Shown one piece after another: positions 52,046 through 62,375 of a stretch of 64,000 nucleotides of DNA. Source of the stretch: Bradyrhizobium elkanii USDA 76 (lineage in GTDB: Bacteria; Pseudomonadota; Alphaproteobacteria; Rhizobiales; Xanthobacteraceae); the NCBI RefSeq assembly GCF_023278185.1, contig NZ_CP066356.1, positions 4,022,001 to 4,086,000 of the forward strand, in the 5' to 3' direction. Position 1 is the first letter of the stretch, and every line of letters starts with the position of its first letter. The notes under the pieces were generated by a model that was not told where the DNA came from, did no database searches, and worked only from the letters and a program-made list of their open reading frames with translations. Both the position numbers and the translations under genes were made by a program.

Positions 52046-53914
52046 ATGGGCCAGCTTACCCAGGATACCCGCCTCTGCGAGCTCAAGACCCCCCTTGGCA
52101 AGGACGTTCTGGTTTTTGCCCGGTTCGAGGCCGCCGAAGGTCTGAGTGAACTGTTCGAATACCGCATCGAATGTCTCAGCGAGGAAGCCGATCTCGACTT
52201 CGATCGGGCCATCGGCAAGCAGTGCACCCTCACCATCAAATTGCACGAGAAGGAACGCGAGTTCAGCGGCATTCTCACAGAAGCCCAATGGCTGGGGGTG
52301 AAGAACGACTACTTCAGTTATCGGATCGTGCTGAGGCCCTGGTTGTGGCTGCTGTCGCGGACCACCGATTGCCGGATTTTTCAGGACAAGAAGGCGCCCG
52401 ACATCATCAAGGAGGTCTTCAACGAGCGCGGCTTCACGGACTATGAGTCCAAGCTTACCGAAGAGGGCTCATGTCCAAAGCTCGAATACTGCGTTCAATA
52501 TCGCGAGACCGACCTGGATTTCGTCTGCCGGTTGATGGAGCAGCACGGGATCTACTACTTCTTCAAGCATGAAGGCGGCAAGCACACGTTGGTGCTGGCT
52601 GACTCCAAGTCCTCGCACAGCCCCATCAACGGTCTCGCCAAGATCCCCTACATCCCGCTCGCCGGCTCCGACCGTCGCGGCGAGCAGCATATTTATGAAT
52701 GGGCTTCCGAACGCCGGTTCCGCACCGGGAAGATCGAGCTCAACGATTACAACTATCAGAAGCCCAACGCGCAGATGATCAGTGACGCCAAGGGCTCCGA
52801 GCACTACACACGATCCGAGATGGAGTTCTACGACTATCCCGGCAAGTTCAAGGAGAAGTCCGACGGCGAGCGATACGCGAAGATCCAGCTCCAGGCCGAG
52901 CAGGCGATGGATCGGCGCCGCCGGGGCAACGGCGACGCCGTCAACCTTTTCCCCGGCGGACTAACCAAGCTCGAGAAGCACGCGAAAGACTCGCAGAACG
53001 TCGAATATCTCGTGGTACGGGCAGCTCACTCGTTTTCCATCGAATCCTATCGCACTGGCGGCCCCGGTGACGCCGGACAGCACGTCTACTTCGGCAGCTA
53101 CGAATTTCTGCCAAGCGATCGGCCGTTTCGATCTCCCATGACGACGCCGAAGCCGAGGATCAACGGCATTCAGACCGCCAAGGTGGTGACCAAGGACGAC
53201 AATTCGAGCGAGGAAATCGACGTCGAGTCGCTGGGCGAAATCTATGTTCGCTTTTTCTGGGATCGGAAGAAGAAGCGCTCATGCCGGTTGCGCGTGGCGC
53301 AAGTCTGGTCCGGCAAGCGCTGGGGCGGTCAGATCATCCCGCGCGTCGGGCAGGAGGTGGTCGTGGAATTCCTGGAAGGGGATCCCGACCGGCCCTTGGT
53401 GATAGGGACCGTCTACAACGATGAATACAAGCTGCCCTACGATCTGCCGTCCAAGAAGACGATTGCGGGATTGAAGTCCGACTCGACCAAGGGAGGCGGC
53501 GGCTACAACGAATGGAACTTCGAGGACAAGAAGGGGTCCGAGAAGATCACCGTGCACGCCGAGAAGGACTACGACGTCACGGTCCGCGACACCGAGACCA
53601 GGACCATTGGCGAGGCCGCGTTCGGCGGCGATACCCGCAAGACCACGCTCAAGAACGGCAACGACAAGCTTGATATCGAATTGGGCGGTCAGCACATCAA
53701 GCTGGCGATGGATCAGTCGGTCGATGCGGGCCTGAGCATTACCCTCACGGCCAACGTCAATATCACCCTGCAGGTTGGTCCAAGCCAGATCATCCTGTCT
53801 CCAGCCGGCATCGTCATCAACGCGCCGACCATCACCATGACCGCGCAGGCCGCCATGGCGCTCGCGGCCGGCGGCCCGTTGGTTGCCCACGGCACGCCAA
53901 CCATTGTCGGCTGA
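52046..53914 (+). CDS. vgrG: T6SS spike protein VgrG (TssI)
   Basis: The 622-aa VgrG has a gp27-like head (about 1-380: VFARFEAAEGLSELFEYRIECLSE, VQYRETDLDFVCRLMEQHGIYYFFKHEGG) and a gp5-like OB fold and needle (IYVRFFWDRKKKRSCRLRVAQVWSGKRWGGQIIPRVGQEVVVEFLEGDPDRPLVIGTVYN). It ends in a beta-helical tail without an added effector domain. It punctures target membranes and carries cargo. ATG 52046 is preferred to the GTG at 52016 because families begin at the LTQDTR segment; the GAGGGAG site is 12 nt away. Confidence 0.93.
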   Translation: MGQLTQDTRLCELKTPLGKDVLVFARFEAAEGLSELFEYRIECLSEEADLDFDRAIGKQCTLTIKLHEKEREFSGILTEAQWLGVKNDYFSYRIVLRPWLWLLSRTTDCRIFQDKKAPDIIKEVFNERGFTDYESKLTEEGSCPKLEYCVQYRETDLDFVCRLMEQHGIYYFFKHEGGKHTLVLADSKSSHSPINGLAKIPYIPLAGSDRRGEQHIYEWASERRFRTGKIELNDYNYQKPNAQMISDAKGSEHYTRSEMEFYDYPGKFKEKSDGERYAKIQLQAEQAMDRRRRGNGDAVNLFPGGLTKLEKHAKDSQNVEYLVVRAAHSFSIESYRTGGPGDAGQHVYFGSYEFLPSDRPFRSPMTTPKPRINGIQTAKVVTKDDNSSEEIDVESLGEIYVRFFWDRKKKRSCRLRVAQVWSGKRWGGQIIPRVGQEVVVEFLEGDPDRPLVIGTVYNDEYKLPYDLPSKKTIAGLKSDSTKGGGGYNEWNFEDKKGSEKITVHAEKDYDVTVRDTETRTIGEAAFGGDTRKTTLKNGNDKLDIELGGQHIKLAMDQSVDAGLSITLTANVNITLQVGPSQIILSPAGIVINAPTITMTAQAAMALAAGGPLVAHGTPTIVG

Positions 53915-53919
53915 CAGCC

Positions 53920-54483
53920 ATGAATCAGGTTCGGTTCAGCACAGTCCACGATCTCTTCGAAGCCTATCCGCTGGCGCGCTACGACGTCGGCAAAGCCGCT
54001 CCGGACAAGTTGTCGTTGGACTTCCTGCAGGAGGCGGCCGATGCGGGCAACTGGCACCAGGCTGTGTCCTTCTGCGCGTATCTGCTCCCCAGGCGTGTGG
54101 CCGTCGCCTGGGGCTGTCGCTCGTTGCGGCAGATGTTCGACCATTTCGACGGCAATGAAGGCAGGTCGCTCAATTTTGCCGAGACCTGGGTCCGGCAGCC
54201 GGACGAGCAATCGCGCAACAAGGCTTTGGCGGTCGGCAATGCCAACGATCCCGAGCAGCCGGCGACCTGGCTGGCGCTGGCGGCGGGTTGGTCCGGCGGA
54301 AGCGTGGTTCCCGCGGAATTCGCACCGGTCGAAGCCAAGCCGGATCAGACGGCGCGGGCGGTTCGCGCAGCCCTTTTGATCGGCCTCTGCCGGCTTACCC
54401 GCGAGTCCAGGGACCGGATAATGACGGCCTGCCTGGAGGATGGTATTCAATTGGCACGCGGCGAACCGCGCCCTCCACGCTGA
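53920..54483 (+). CDS. DUF6931-like VgrG-adjacent protein
   Basis: A 187-aa helical protein starting FSTVHDLFEAYPLARYDV, with FLQEAADAGNWHQAVSFCAYLLPRRVAVAWGCRSL and a C-terminal helix RAVRAALLIGLCRLTRESRDRIM. The family (DUF6931-type) is seen next to VgrG or FHA genes in T6SS loci and is of unknown role; a cargo-handling part is plausible. It starts 5 bp after vgrG. Confidence 0.75.
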   Translation: MNQVRFSTVHDLFEAYPLARYDVGKAAPDKLSLDFLQEAADAGNWHQAVSFCAYLLPRRVAVAWGCRSLRQMFDHFDGNEGRSLNFAETWVRQPDEQSRNKALAVGNANDPEQPATWLALAAGWSGGSVVPAEFAPVEAKPDQTARAVRAALLIGLCRLTRESRDRIMTACLEDGIQLARGEPRPPR

Positions 54484-54495
54484 CGAGACGATGTG

Positions 54496-55872
54496 ATGGT
54501 GCTTCGCTTTAACATCGAGAACGAGCCGACCCTTCCAGACGGCGGCCCCGTGTCATTTACCGTCACCGGAAGGCGTTCGGTCGACATTGGCCGGGACCGC
54601 CATCTCGACTGGACATTGCCCGATCCGGCGCGGATGATTTCGGGGAAGCATTGCGAGATCCATTATCGCGACGGCGGCTACTGGTTGCACGACGTCTCGA
54701 CCAACGGCACCTTTCTCAACGGTGCCGACCAGCGCATGCGGGGAGCGCACCGGCTGCGCAATGGCGATCGGCTCGTCATCGGCCACTATGTCATTGGCGT
54801 TTCGCTGGACCTGGATGAGCCTGCCGAGGGCACGCCGAGCCATGGCGCGCAGCAGCAAGCTCCGCTCGCTCGGCAGCACGCCGATTACCAGGAACTGTGG
54901 GCTCCCGGTCGCGACGTGCCGCCGCCGATCGACCCGCAGCAGTTGCGAAAACCGCGCGAGGCCGCGCGGCCCGTCAATCCGGAATTCCTGGACTGGGCGG
55001 CGAGCGTTCCGCCGGCGGGTATGGATCCTGTCCGGCATTCGCCGCAGATGCCTCAGCGCGAGCCGCCGCTGCACGACGACATGAGCTGGGCAGCCGGTCC
55101 GGTCGCCACGCCAAAACCGCCGGTCGACGTGCTGCACGCGATGCCGACGCCGCGCCGACCATCGGTATGGGCCGACGACGAAGCGGCTGTCCCGCCACCG
55201 CCGGCTCCCTCACCGGCAGGGCATATGGGAGCGCCGCGGCCGCAACTGGCCGAGCCGACACCGGCCACGGCCGCGCCGATCGGCAACCCCGAATTTGCGC
55301 GCCTGGTTGCACGTGCTGCCGGGCTGCCCGACGGTTTCTTTGCCGACAAGACCGAAGCCGAACTCGCGGAACAGCTTGGCGTCATCCTGCGCATGACGGT
55401 GGAAAACCTGATGGCCCTGCTGCAGGCGCGGACCCAGGCCAAGCAGCTGACGCGCAGCACCAGCCAAACCACCATCCAGGCCATCGAGAACAATCCGCTG
55501 AAATTCTCGCCGACCGCGGAAGACGCGATGCGTATCCTGTTCGGGCCGCCGACGCGCAGTTACCTCGATGCGCCGCATGCCTTCGCCCAGGGCTTCAAGG
55601 ACCTCAAATCCCACCAATTGAAGACCTATGCGGCAATGCAGCATGCCGTCCGGGGACTGATCGCCAGTATCGATCCGACGCTGATGGCGCGCGAGCTCGA
55701 GCTTCAGCGCGGCGCAAGGTCCTTGTTTGGCTCGAACAAGAGCAAGCTCTGGGATGAATTTTTGACGCGCTGGAACGCGCATCTCGGTCGCGACGAAAGC
55801 GCGCCGATCGATACCTTCATGCTGCATTTCTCCGAATATTACGACCGCACAGACAAATCGGGGTCAAAGTGA
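54496..55872 (+). CDS. tagH: T6SS FHA-domain protein (TagH/Fha)
   Basis: The 458-aa protein has an N-terminal FHA domain (RRSVDIGRDRHLDW; MISGKHCEIHYRDGGYWLHDVSTNGTFLNG), a long Pro/Ala-rich linker (about 110-270) and the conserved T6SS C-terminal domain (TIQAIENNPLKFSPTAEDAMRILFG; HAFAQGFKDLKSHQLKTYAAM). It reads PpkA-dependent Thr phosphorylation and activates the apparatus. ATG 54496 is chosen; a GTG lies 3 bp before it. The kinase and phosphatase that act on this pathway are at the end of the same operon. Confidence 0.9.
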   Translation: MVLRFNIENEPTLPDGGPVSFTVTGRRSVDIGRDRHLDWTLPDPARMISGKHCEIHYRDGGYWLHDVSTNGTFLNGADQRMRGAHRLRNGDRLVIGHYVIGVSLDLDEPAEGTPSHGAQQQAPLARQHADYQELWAPGRDVPPPIDPQQLRKPREAARPVNPEFLDWAASVPPAGMDPVRHSPQMPQREPPLHDDMSWAAGPVATPKPPVDVLHAMPTPRRPSVWADDEAAVPPPPAPSPAGHMGAPRPQLAEPTPATAAPIGNPEFARLVARAAGLPDGFFADKTEAELAEQLGVILRMTVENLMALLQARTQAKQLTRSTSQTTIQAIENNPLKFSPTAEDAMRILFGPPTRSYLDAPHAFAQGFKDLKSHQLKTYAAMQHAVRGLIASIDPTLMARELELQRGARSLFGSNKSKLWDEFLTRWNAHLGRDESAPIDTFMLHFSEYYDRTDKSGSK

Positions 55873-55920
55873 ACTGTCGGTGACGATGCAGTCGCCGATC
55901 ATTGCCAAGTGGATGTAGGA

Positions 55921-57258
55921 ATGTCCTGGTACAGCAAAGTTTTCTGGTCGGAAGGTCTGTTCCTGCGGCCGCATCATCTGCAGCAGAACGATCGCTATCT
56001 CGAGCATCTGCTGGAAAAGCGCGTTCGTTACACGACACCGTACCCCTGGGGCTTCGCCCAGCTCGAGATCGACAACGATCTTACTCAGCAGAGCAAGTTC
56101 GCCGTGCGCAGTGCGACCGGCGTCATGCCGGACGGAACGCCGTTCGATATTCCTGCCGACAGTCCGATCCCGGAAGCCATCGAAGTGCCGGATTCGGCCG
56201 CTGGCCAGATCGTCTGGCTGATGATGCCGGTCGCGGCGCCCAATACGCGGGAGGTGGATGAGGATCGCACCGACAGCGCAAGTCGCTACGTTCGGACTGC
56301 CGAGACGTTTATCGATTCAACCTCGGCGCTGCGCATCGAGGAAGAGATCGACATTGTCTATCCGCGGCTCTCGTTCGAGCTGCGCAAGACGAGCAAGCCG
56401 GGATACATGGGGCTCGGCATCGCTCGCATCCTCGAAGTGCGCGACAAGAATATCCTGTTCGACGACAAATTTGTGCCGCCGATGCTGGTCTGCGCCGCGC
56501 ATCCGGTTGTCGATGGCTGGCTCAATCGAATCATCGGCTGGGTTGAGACCAAGCTCGACGAGCTGGCGCGCTACGCAGTCGATCCTTCGTCCGGCGGCGG
56601 CTTGCAAAGCGTCGATTATCTGGTGCTGCAGGTGCTGAACCGGACCATTCCGGTGCTGACTCATTTCAAGCGGTCCGGCAGCGTACATCCCGAGCGGTTG
56701 TACGAGGAACTGTTGAGGTTTGCCGGTGAGCTTGCGACCTTCGCGACCACCGAACGGCGCGCACGGGACTACCCGGTATATGATCACGACAACCTCGAAT
56801 ACGTCTTCACGCCCCTGGTGCGCGACATCCAGGATTTCCTGAGCGCGCGGTTGGGCAGGCGGGCGATCCGTCTGGAGATCATCGAACGTGCCCAGAACGC
56901 ATTTGTATCGCCGATCCGCGATCGCGCGCTGTTCCGGAATGCGACGCTGGTGCTTGAGGTCGCCGCGCGGCGGCCGCTCGTGGAGATTCAGAATGAATTC
57001 CCGCACCTGTTCAAGGTCGGGCCCAACACGAAAATGACCGAGATTGTGCACGCAAACCTGCCGGGTTTGACCCTGGTGCATCTGCCGACGCCGCCACCGC
57101 ACATCCGGGCCATCACAGACCACGTCTATTTCTATCTCGATCGCAAGTCGCCGCTGTGGCCCGAGTTCAGCACAGCGGCGTCGATCGGGATGCATTTTTC
57201 CGGCGACTGGCCGGAGCTTGAGTTGTACCTTTGGGCCATCCTGGAAGAGCGGCCATGA
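55921..57258 (+). CDS. tssK: T6SS baseplate protein TssK
   Basis: The 445-aa TssK/ImpJ/VasE begins SWYSKVFWSEGLFLRPHHLQQNDRYLE and keeps YPWGFAQLEID, LSFELRKTS and the C-terminal GLTLVHLPTPPPHIRAITDHVYFYLDR, LELYLWAI blocks. TssK joins the baseplate to TssL/TssM. ATG 55921 is used; a GTG at 55909 is possible. Its stop overlaps tssL by 4 bp. Confidence 0.94.
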   Translation: MSWYSKVFWSEGLFLRPHHLQQNDRYLEHLLEKRVRYTTPYPWGFAQLEIDNDLTQQSKFAVRSATGVMPDGTPFDIPADSPIPEAIEVPDSAAGQIVWLMMPVAAPNTREVDEDRTDSASRYVRTAETFIDSTSALRIEEEIDIVYPRLSFELRKTSKPGYMGLGIARILEVRDKNILFDDKFVPPMLVCAAHPVVDGWLNRIIGWVETKLDELARYAVDPSSGGGLQSVDYLVLQVLNRTIPVLTHFKRSGSVHPERLYEELLRFAGELATFATTERRARDYPVYDHDNLEYVFTPLVRDIQDFLSARLGRRAIRLEIIERAQNAFVSPIRDRALFRNATLVLEVAARRPLVEIQNEFPHLFKVGPNTKMTEIVHANLPGLTLVHLPTPPPHIRAITDHVYFYLDRKSPLWPEFSTAASIGMHFSGDWPELELYLWAILEERP

Positions 57259-58781
57259 CCGACAGGGACAAGCCGGTTAATCCTTTCGGTCGGGGTGAGC
57301 GGACCATCATCCGTCCGAACCCCGGCGGGAAGATGCCGCCGGCTCCGGCCCCTCAACCTCCGGCAGGCGAGGGGCCTGCCAGCCGTCCGGCGTACTCGCC
57401 ATCGCCCATGGCTACGCCGGGTGGCCCTTCGCCACCGCCTTCATTTTCTCCCGTACCGCAGAGCGCAAGCTACGCCAACCTGCCGACCAGCCAGCCGTCA
57501 GAGGAATGGATTTCGACACCGGCGCCGGCTCAGGCGCCGCAACCGATCCTGCCGCCCGGACCACCGTTGCGTGTCGACGATCTGGTTGCACCAAACGCCA
57601 ATCCGGTGATGCGCGCCGGTGGCCCTTTGCTGCAATTGCTTGGCCGGCTGCGCGTCGCGCTGATGCGGGCGTCATTCGCGAGCCTGATGGAGCAGGTCGC
57701 CGACGCCATCAAGTTCTTCGAGAAGGATATCCGCTCGGCCGGCATTTCCGAGCACCAGGCCAATACCGCGAAGTATATCCTGTGCGCTACCGCCGACGAT
57801 ATTGTGCAGCACATACCGACCGACGATCGACACGTTTGGGCCCAATACTCGATGCTCAGCCGGTTCTTCGGCGAGCGCGTGGGCGGCGTACGCTTCTTCG
57901 AGATTCTCGACCATTTGAAGACCGATCCGCTCGTCAACTATCCAGTGCTCGAGCTTCAGCACGCCTGCCTTGCGCTCGGATTCCAGGGCATTCACCGGAC
58001 GTCGCCGGGCGGGCTTGCGAACCTCCAGGTGATCCAGCGCAACCTCTATGAAACGCTGCGCCGGGTTCGGCCCAAGCCGACCAACGATTTGTCGCCGCAC
58101 TGGCGCGGCCAGGCCTTGGCCGGTCGGCGGAAGCACTTGCGTATCCCCGTTTGGCTGGTGGCGGCCGTGGTCGCCGCGCTGCTGACCGGATCCTATTTCG
58201 TTCTGCGGACGTTGCTGGCTGGCCGTGCAGAGAATGCTGCGCAAGTTGCGCTGGCACTGCATCCCGGCGATCCGATCGAGCTCAAGCGCCGCGTCGTTGC
58301 GCCGCCGCCACCACCGCCTCCGCCGCCACCCCCGGACCGCATCACGCAGCTGCAGCGCATTCGCAACGCACTTGCACAGGAGAAGACGGCCTGCGCCATG
58401 ACCGCGGATCAGACGGCGAGCTTCATCGTGATCAGGGTCTGCGATCTCGCATTGTTTGCCTCGGGCCAGGCAACCATCCTGGATGGTTTCAAGCCGATCG
58501 CGGCCCGCGTTGCGGCGACGCTCGACAAGGAGCCGGGCCGAATCCGGGTGGTTGGCCATACCGACAGCTCGCCGATCCGCACCGTGCGTTTCCCCTCGAA
58601 CTTCGAACTGTCGGTCGAGCGCGCCAAGGCGGTTGCCGCCGCGCTGAAGCCCAGCCTGGCCGATGGTTCGCGCATCGATGTCGACGGCAAGGGATCTGAT
58701 TCACCGATTGCCAGCAATTCGACGCCCGAGGGGCGTGCCAAGAACCGTCGGGTCGAAATCTTCATCGAACGCAGCGAATAG
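57255..58781 (+). CDS. tssL: T6SS membrane protein TssL with OmpA-like domain
   Basis: The 508-aa protein has a Pro-rich N-terminal tail (1-115), a DotU domain (about 115-275: KYILCATADDIVQ, ILDHLKTDP), one transmembrane helix (PVWLVAAVVAALLTGSYFVL, about 296), an 11-proline run near 352, and an OmpA/Pal-type peptidoglycan-binding domain (GHTDSSPIRT; NFELSVERAKAVAAAL; RAKNRRVEIFIE). It anchors the secretion channel to the cell wall. No TssJ lipoprotein gene is in the window, so this wall-binding domain may replace part of that function. Confidence 0.94.
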   Translation: MTDRDKPVNPFGRGERTIIRPNPGGKMPPAPAPQPPAGEGPASRPAYSPSPMATPGGPSPPPSFSPVPQSASYANLPTSQPSEEWISTPAPAQAPQPILPPGPPLRVDDLVAPNANPVMRAGGPLLQLLGRLRVALMRASFASLMEQVADAIKFFEKDIRSAGISEHQANTAKYILCATADDIVQHIPTDDRHVWAQYSMLSRFFGERVGGVRFFEILDHLKTDPLVNYPVLELQHACLALGFQGIHRTSPGGLANLQVIQRNLYETLRRVRPKPTNDLSPHWRGQALAGRRKHLRIPVWLVAAVVAALLTGSYFVLRTLLAGRAENAAQVALALHPGDPIELKRRVVAPPPPPPPPPPPDRITQLQRIRNALAQEKTACAMTADQTASFIVIRVCDLALFASGQATILDGFKPIAARVAATLDKEPGRIRVVGHTDSSPIRTVRFPSNFELSVERAKAVAAALKPSLADGSRIDVDGKGSDSPIASNSTPEGRAKNRRVEIFIERSE

Positions 58782-58826
58782 GCGGACGCCAGAAGCTCAC
58801 GCGATAAGCGACAGGTACCGGTCAAT

Positions 58827-61800
58827 ATGCTCGCCAAGGACATTCTACGCATCGTTCTCTATGGAGTCGGGTTCAGCTCGCTTGGGGCGGTGATCTACCT
58901 TGCCGGTCCCTTCGTTGCTTTCGGCGACTGGCATCCGTTGGAAAATCACATCGTTCGCCAGATCGCGATCCTGCTGCTCGGCGCCGCGGCCGCAGGCATC
59001 ACCGGCCTTCATTTCTTCAAGCGACGCAAGAATGCCAAAGAGATCGCCGACGGCGTCAGCGGTGCGGACCAGGCTGTCAGCGACGAGCCGGTGCTCAAGG
59101 AGCGCATGAAGGATGCGCTCGCGACACTCAAGACCGCGAGCGGCAACAAGTCCGGTTATCTCTACGATCTGCCCTGGTACGTCATCATCGGCCCGCCCGG
59201 TGCGGGAAAGACCACCGCGCTGGTCAATTCGGGGCTCAAGTTTCCGCTCGCGCGCGGGGCGACGCCGGCGGCGATCGCCGGGGTCGGCGGGACTCGCTAC
59301 TGTGATTGGTGGTTTACCGAGGAGGCGGTGCTGATCGATACCGCCGGTCGCTACACAACCCAGGATTCAAACAGCAAGGCCGACAAGGAAAGCTGGCTGT
59401 CCTTTCTGGACATCCTGAAAAAGAATCGGTCGCGCCAGCCGATCAACGGCGTTCTCGTCGCGATCAGTCTGGAGGACGTGCTGACGCTGCCGAAGCAGGA
59501 ACTCGCGCTTCATGCCGATGCCATCAGGATGCGGCTCCTCGAGCTGCATCAAAGGCTGAAAGTGAGCTTCCCGGTCTACGCGCTGTTCACCAAGGCCGAT
59601 CTGGTTGCCGGTTTCACCGAATATTTTGCCTATCTTAGCGAGGCCGGCCGGCGCCAGGTCTGGGGCGCCACGTTCCAGACCGCCGACAAGACCCAGAATC
59701 TGGTGGGACAGGTCCCGGTCGAGTTCGATCGCCTGCTGGAACGTCTGAGCGAGGAAACGCTCGATCGTCTGCAGGACGAGCCGACGCCGCAGCACCGGGT
59801 GCAGTTGTTCGGCTTTCCGGCGCAGATGGCGCGGCTCAAGCCGCAAATCCACGATTTCCTCAACCAGATTTTCGAGCCGACGCGGTATCACGTGAACGCC
59901 AATCTGCGTGGGTTCTATTTCACGTCGGGCACCCAGCAGGGTACGCCGATCGATCAATTGATCGGATCGTTGGCGCGCACGTTCGGCGCGGAGGAGGTCG
60001 GCGCCGGATCGTACTCCGGAACCGGCAAGAGCTATTTCCTCGCCGATTTGATTTCGAAGGTCATCATCGGCGAGGCCGACTGGGTCTCGACCGATCGTGC
60101 TGCGGTTCGCCGCGCTCTGATCCTCAAGACCGCGGCGCTGTCGGTGATCGGTTTGGTGGCGATCGGGCTGATCGGTGCGTGGCTGACCAGCTACAAGCGC
60201 AACTCCGAGCTGATTGAGCAGAGCCTGCAGGCGGACAACGAGTATGCGGCCGCCGGCGCGCCGCTCATCAAGCAAACGCTGATTGCCGATCACGATCTCG
60301 ACAAGGTGCTGCCGCTGCTCTATCGGCTGCGGAATGCCCCGGCCGGCTATGCCTCGCGGAATGAGCCGGTAGCACTTTCGGCGCGCTACGGGCTCAGTCA
60401 GCACGCGCGCCTGTTGTCGCCCGCGAAGGCGGCCTATCACACCGCGCTTGAGCGCATGTTCAGGCCTCGCTTGCTGTACCGCCTGGAAGAGCAGCTCAAT
60501 GCGCGCATCAACGAGCCTGCCTTCGTCTATGAGGCGCTGAAGGTCTACCTGATGCTCGGCGGCCTGCAATCCCCGGACCGCGAGCTCATCCGTTCCTGGA
60601 TGCAGCGCGACTGGGCGGACAACCTCTATCCCGGCGCGACCAACGCGGAAGGGCGGCGTCTGCTCGATGAAAATCTCGTCGCCATGTTCGACCTCGAAAC
60701 CGAACAGCCGCCGCTGGTCGAGCTTGACGGCCGGCTGATCAAGCAGGCCCAGAATTCATTGGCGCGCCTCAGCGTGTCGCAACGCGCCTACGAGTTCCTG
60801 AAGTCGGAGGCTCGTGGATCGACCGCCGGCGACTGGATCGCCAGCCGCCGAGGCGGTCCGGACGTGGCAGTTGTCTTCGAAACCACAAATGGGCAGCCCT
60901 TGGACAATGTGCGGGTGCCCGAGTTCTTCACCTACAACGGCTTCAATCAGAAGTTCATCGCTCGACTGCCCGGATTGTCGGAGCGCATGAAGCGCGAGCG
61001 CTGGGTCTTGGGTGACGCCGGCCAGCAGTCGGCAATCGACCAGCAGTATGACAACCTGGCTGGCGATCTGCTCAGCATCTACTCCAATGAGTTCGTGACG
61101 ACGTGGCGGACTGCGCTCGGCAGTCTGCGTCTGAAGAAATTGCTCGCGGACAAGCCGAAATACGAAGTGCTGAGAGCGCTCTCGGCACCGACCTCGCCGA
61201 TGCGGCAAATCCTGGAGTCGGTGCGCGATGAGACGATGCTGACCAAGGAACGCCCGAAGCCGGCGAGCGCCGGCACGCCAGCCGCGCCGCCCGCGGTGAC
61301 CACGCCAGCGCTGTTCAACAATGCCCAGGATGGTACGCCTGGCGCGGCGATCGAGTCGCAGTTCAAACCCTACCATGCAGTCCTTGAAGGGGAGAGCACC
61401 CGCCGGCCGATCGACTCGACGATCGCAAACCTGAACGACATCGCGCAGAATCTGACGCTGATGGTCGAGAATCCGCAACTGACGGCGCAAGCAACGGCGG
61501 GGCTTCAGACCCAGGTTGCAGCGCTGCGCAACAATGCCTCGCGTATGCCGCCACCATTTTCCGATATGCTGCGGGCGGCGGCCGCGGAGTTCGAAGGCAG
61601 CATCGCCGCCTCCACGGCCGGTCAGATCCTGCAGTCGTTGCGCGATCAGGTCACGCCGGTCTGTCAGCAGACGGTGACCAACCGCTATCCGTTCGTGCGG
61701 GGCAGTGGTCAGGAAGTCCCCCTTGCGGATTTCGCCAAGCTGTTCAGCCCGAACGGCATCATGGACAAGTTCTTCACTCAATTCCTGGCGCCTTATGCGG

Positions 61801-62375
61801 ATACGTCGCGGTCCGAATGGGTCTGGCGGAAGGAGAGCCCCGTCGGCCGATCGTTCTCGCCCGACACATTGAAGCAGTTCCAGAACGCCGCCTATATCCG
61901 CGATGCCTTCTTCCAAACTGGCGGTGGTGTGCCGGCGGTGTCCTTTGCAATTCGGCCGCCGGCTGCGGCCGGACCGGGCATCACAGTCAAGACCGAGATC
62001 GGCGGCACGACGATCACGAGTCCAACCACACCAGGACCAGCCCCAACTCCCTCCATGTTTGGTGCGCCGCAAGCCGCTCCTCCGCCGCCGCCGCAGAGTA
62101 ATTCACCGACAACGGTGCTCTGGCCCGGTCCGTCGCCGCGGACGGCAATTTCGGTCAGTAACGAGACCGGCTCGCCATCCGTGCTCGAGCGCATCGGCCC
62201 CTGGTCATTGTTCCGAATGCTGGAGGCCGGCTCGCTGGTCGCCAAGGCGGAATCCGCCAGCGCAACTTTCATTGTTGCCGGACGTGAGCTCAACTATCAG
62301 ATTTCGACCGGATCGTTGCGCAATCCACTCAACCTGTCAGTGCTCCGCGAGTTTCGTTGCCCGACCGGAATATGA
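58827..62375 (+). CDS. tssM: T6SS membrane protein TssM (IcmF)
   Basis: The 1182-aa TssM has two N-terminal helices (about 7-30, 45-62), a cytoplasmic GTPase-like domain with intact Walker A GPPGAGKTT (122-130) and DTAGRYTTQ, a third transmembrane helix near 435-455 (TAALSVIGLVAIGLIGAWL) and a long periplasmic part ending in the beta-rich domain (SNETGSPSVLERIGPWSLFRML). It forms the inner-membrane to wall channel with TssL. Its stop overlaps tagF. Confidence 0.95.
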   Translation: MLAKDILRIVLYGVGFSSLGAVIYLAGPFVAFGDWHPLENHIVRQIAILLLGAAAAGITGLHFFKRRKNAKEIADGVSGADQAVSDEPVLKERMKDALATLKTASGNKSGYLYDLPWYVIIGPPGAGKTTALVNSGLKFPLARGATPAAIAGVGGTRYCDWWFTEEAVLIDTAGRYTTQDSNSKADKESWLSFLDILKKNRSRQPINGVLVAISLEDVLTLPKQELALHADAIRMRLLELHQRLKVSFPVYALFTKADLVAGFTEYFAYLSEAGRRQVWGATFQTADKTQNLVGQVPVEFDRLLERLSEETLDRLQDEPTPQHRVQLFGFPAQMARLKPQIHDFLNQIFEPTRYHVNANLRGFYFTSGTQQGTPIDQLIGSLARTFGAEEVGAGSYSGTGKSYFLADLISKVIIGEADWVSTDRAAVRRALILKTAALSVIGLVAIGLIGAWLTSYKRNSELIEQSLQADNEYAAAGAPLIKQTLIADHDLDKVLPLLYRLRNAPAGYASRNEPVALSARYGLSQHARLLSPAKAAYHTALERMFRPRLLYRLEEQLNARINEPAFVYEALKVYLMLGGLQSPDRELIRSWMQRDWADNLYPGATNAEGRRLLDENLVAMFDLETEQPPLVELDGRLIKQAQNSLARLSVSQRAYEFLKSEARGSTAGDWIASRRGGPDVAVVFETTNGQPLDNVRVPEFFTYNGFNQKFIARLPGLSERMKRERWVLGDAGQQSAIDQQYDNLAGDLLSIYSNEFVTTWRTALGSLRLKKLLADKPKYEVLRALSAPTSPMRQILESVRDETMLTKERPKPASAGTPAAPPAVTTPALFNNAQDGTPGAAIESQFKPYHAVLEGESTRRPIDSTIANLNDIAQNLTLMVENPQLTAQATAGLQTQVAALRNNASRMPPPFSDMLRAAAAEFEGSIAASTAGQILQSLRDQVTPVCQQTVTNRYPFVRGSGQEVPLADFAKLFSPNGIMDKFFTQFLAPYADTSRSEWVWRKESPVGRSFSPDTLKQFQNAAYIRDAFFQTGGGVPAVSFAIRPPAAAGPGITVKTEIGGTTITSPTTPGPAPTPSMFGAPQAAPPPPPQSNSPTTVLWPGPSPRTAISVSNETGSPSVLERIGPWSLFRMLEAGSLVAKAESASATFIVAGRELNYQISTGSLRNPLNLSVLREFRCPTGI

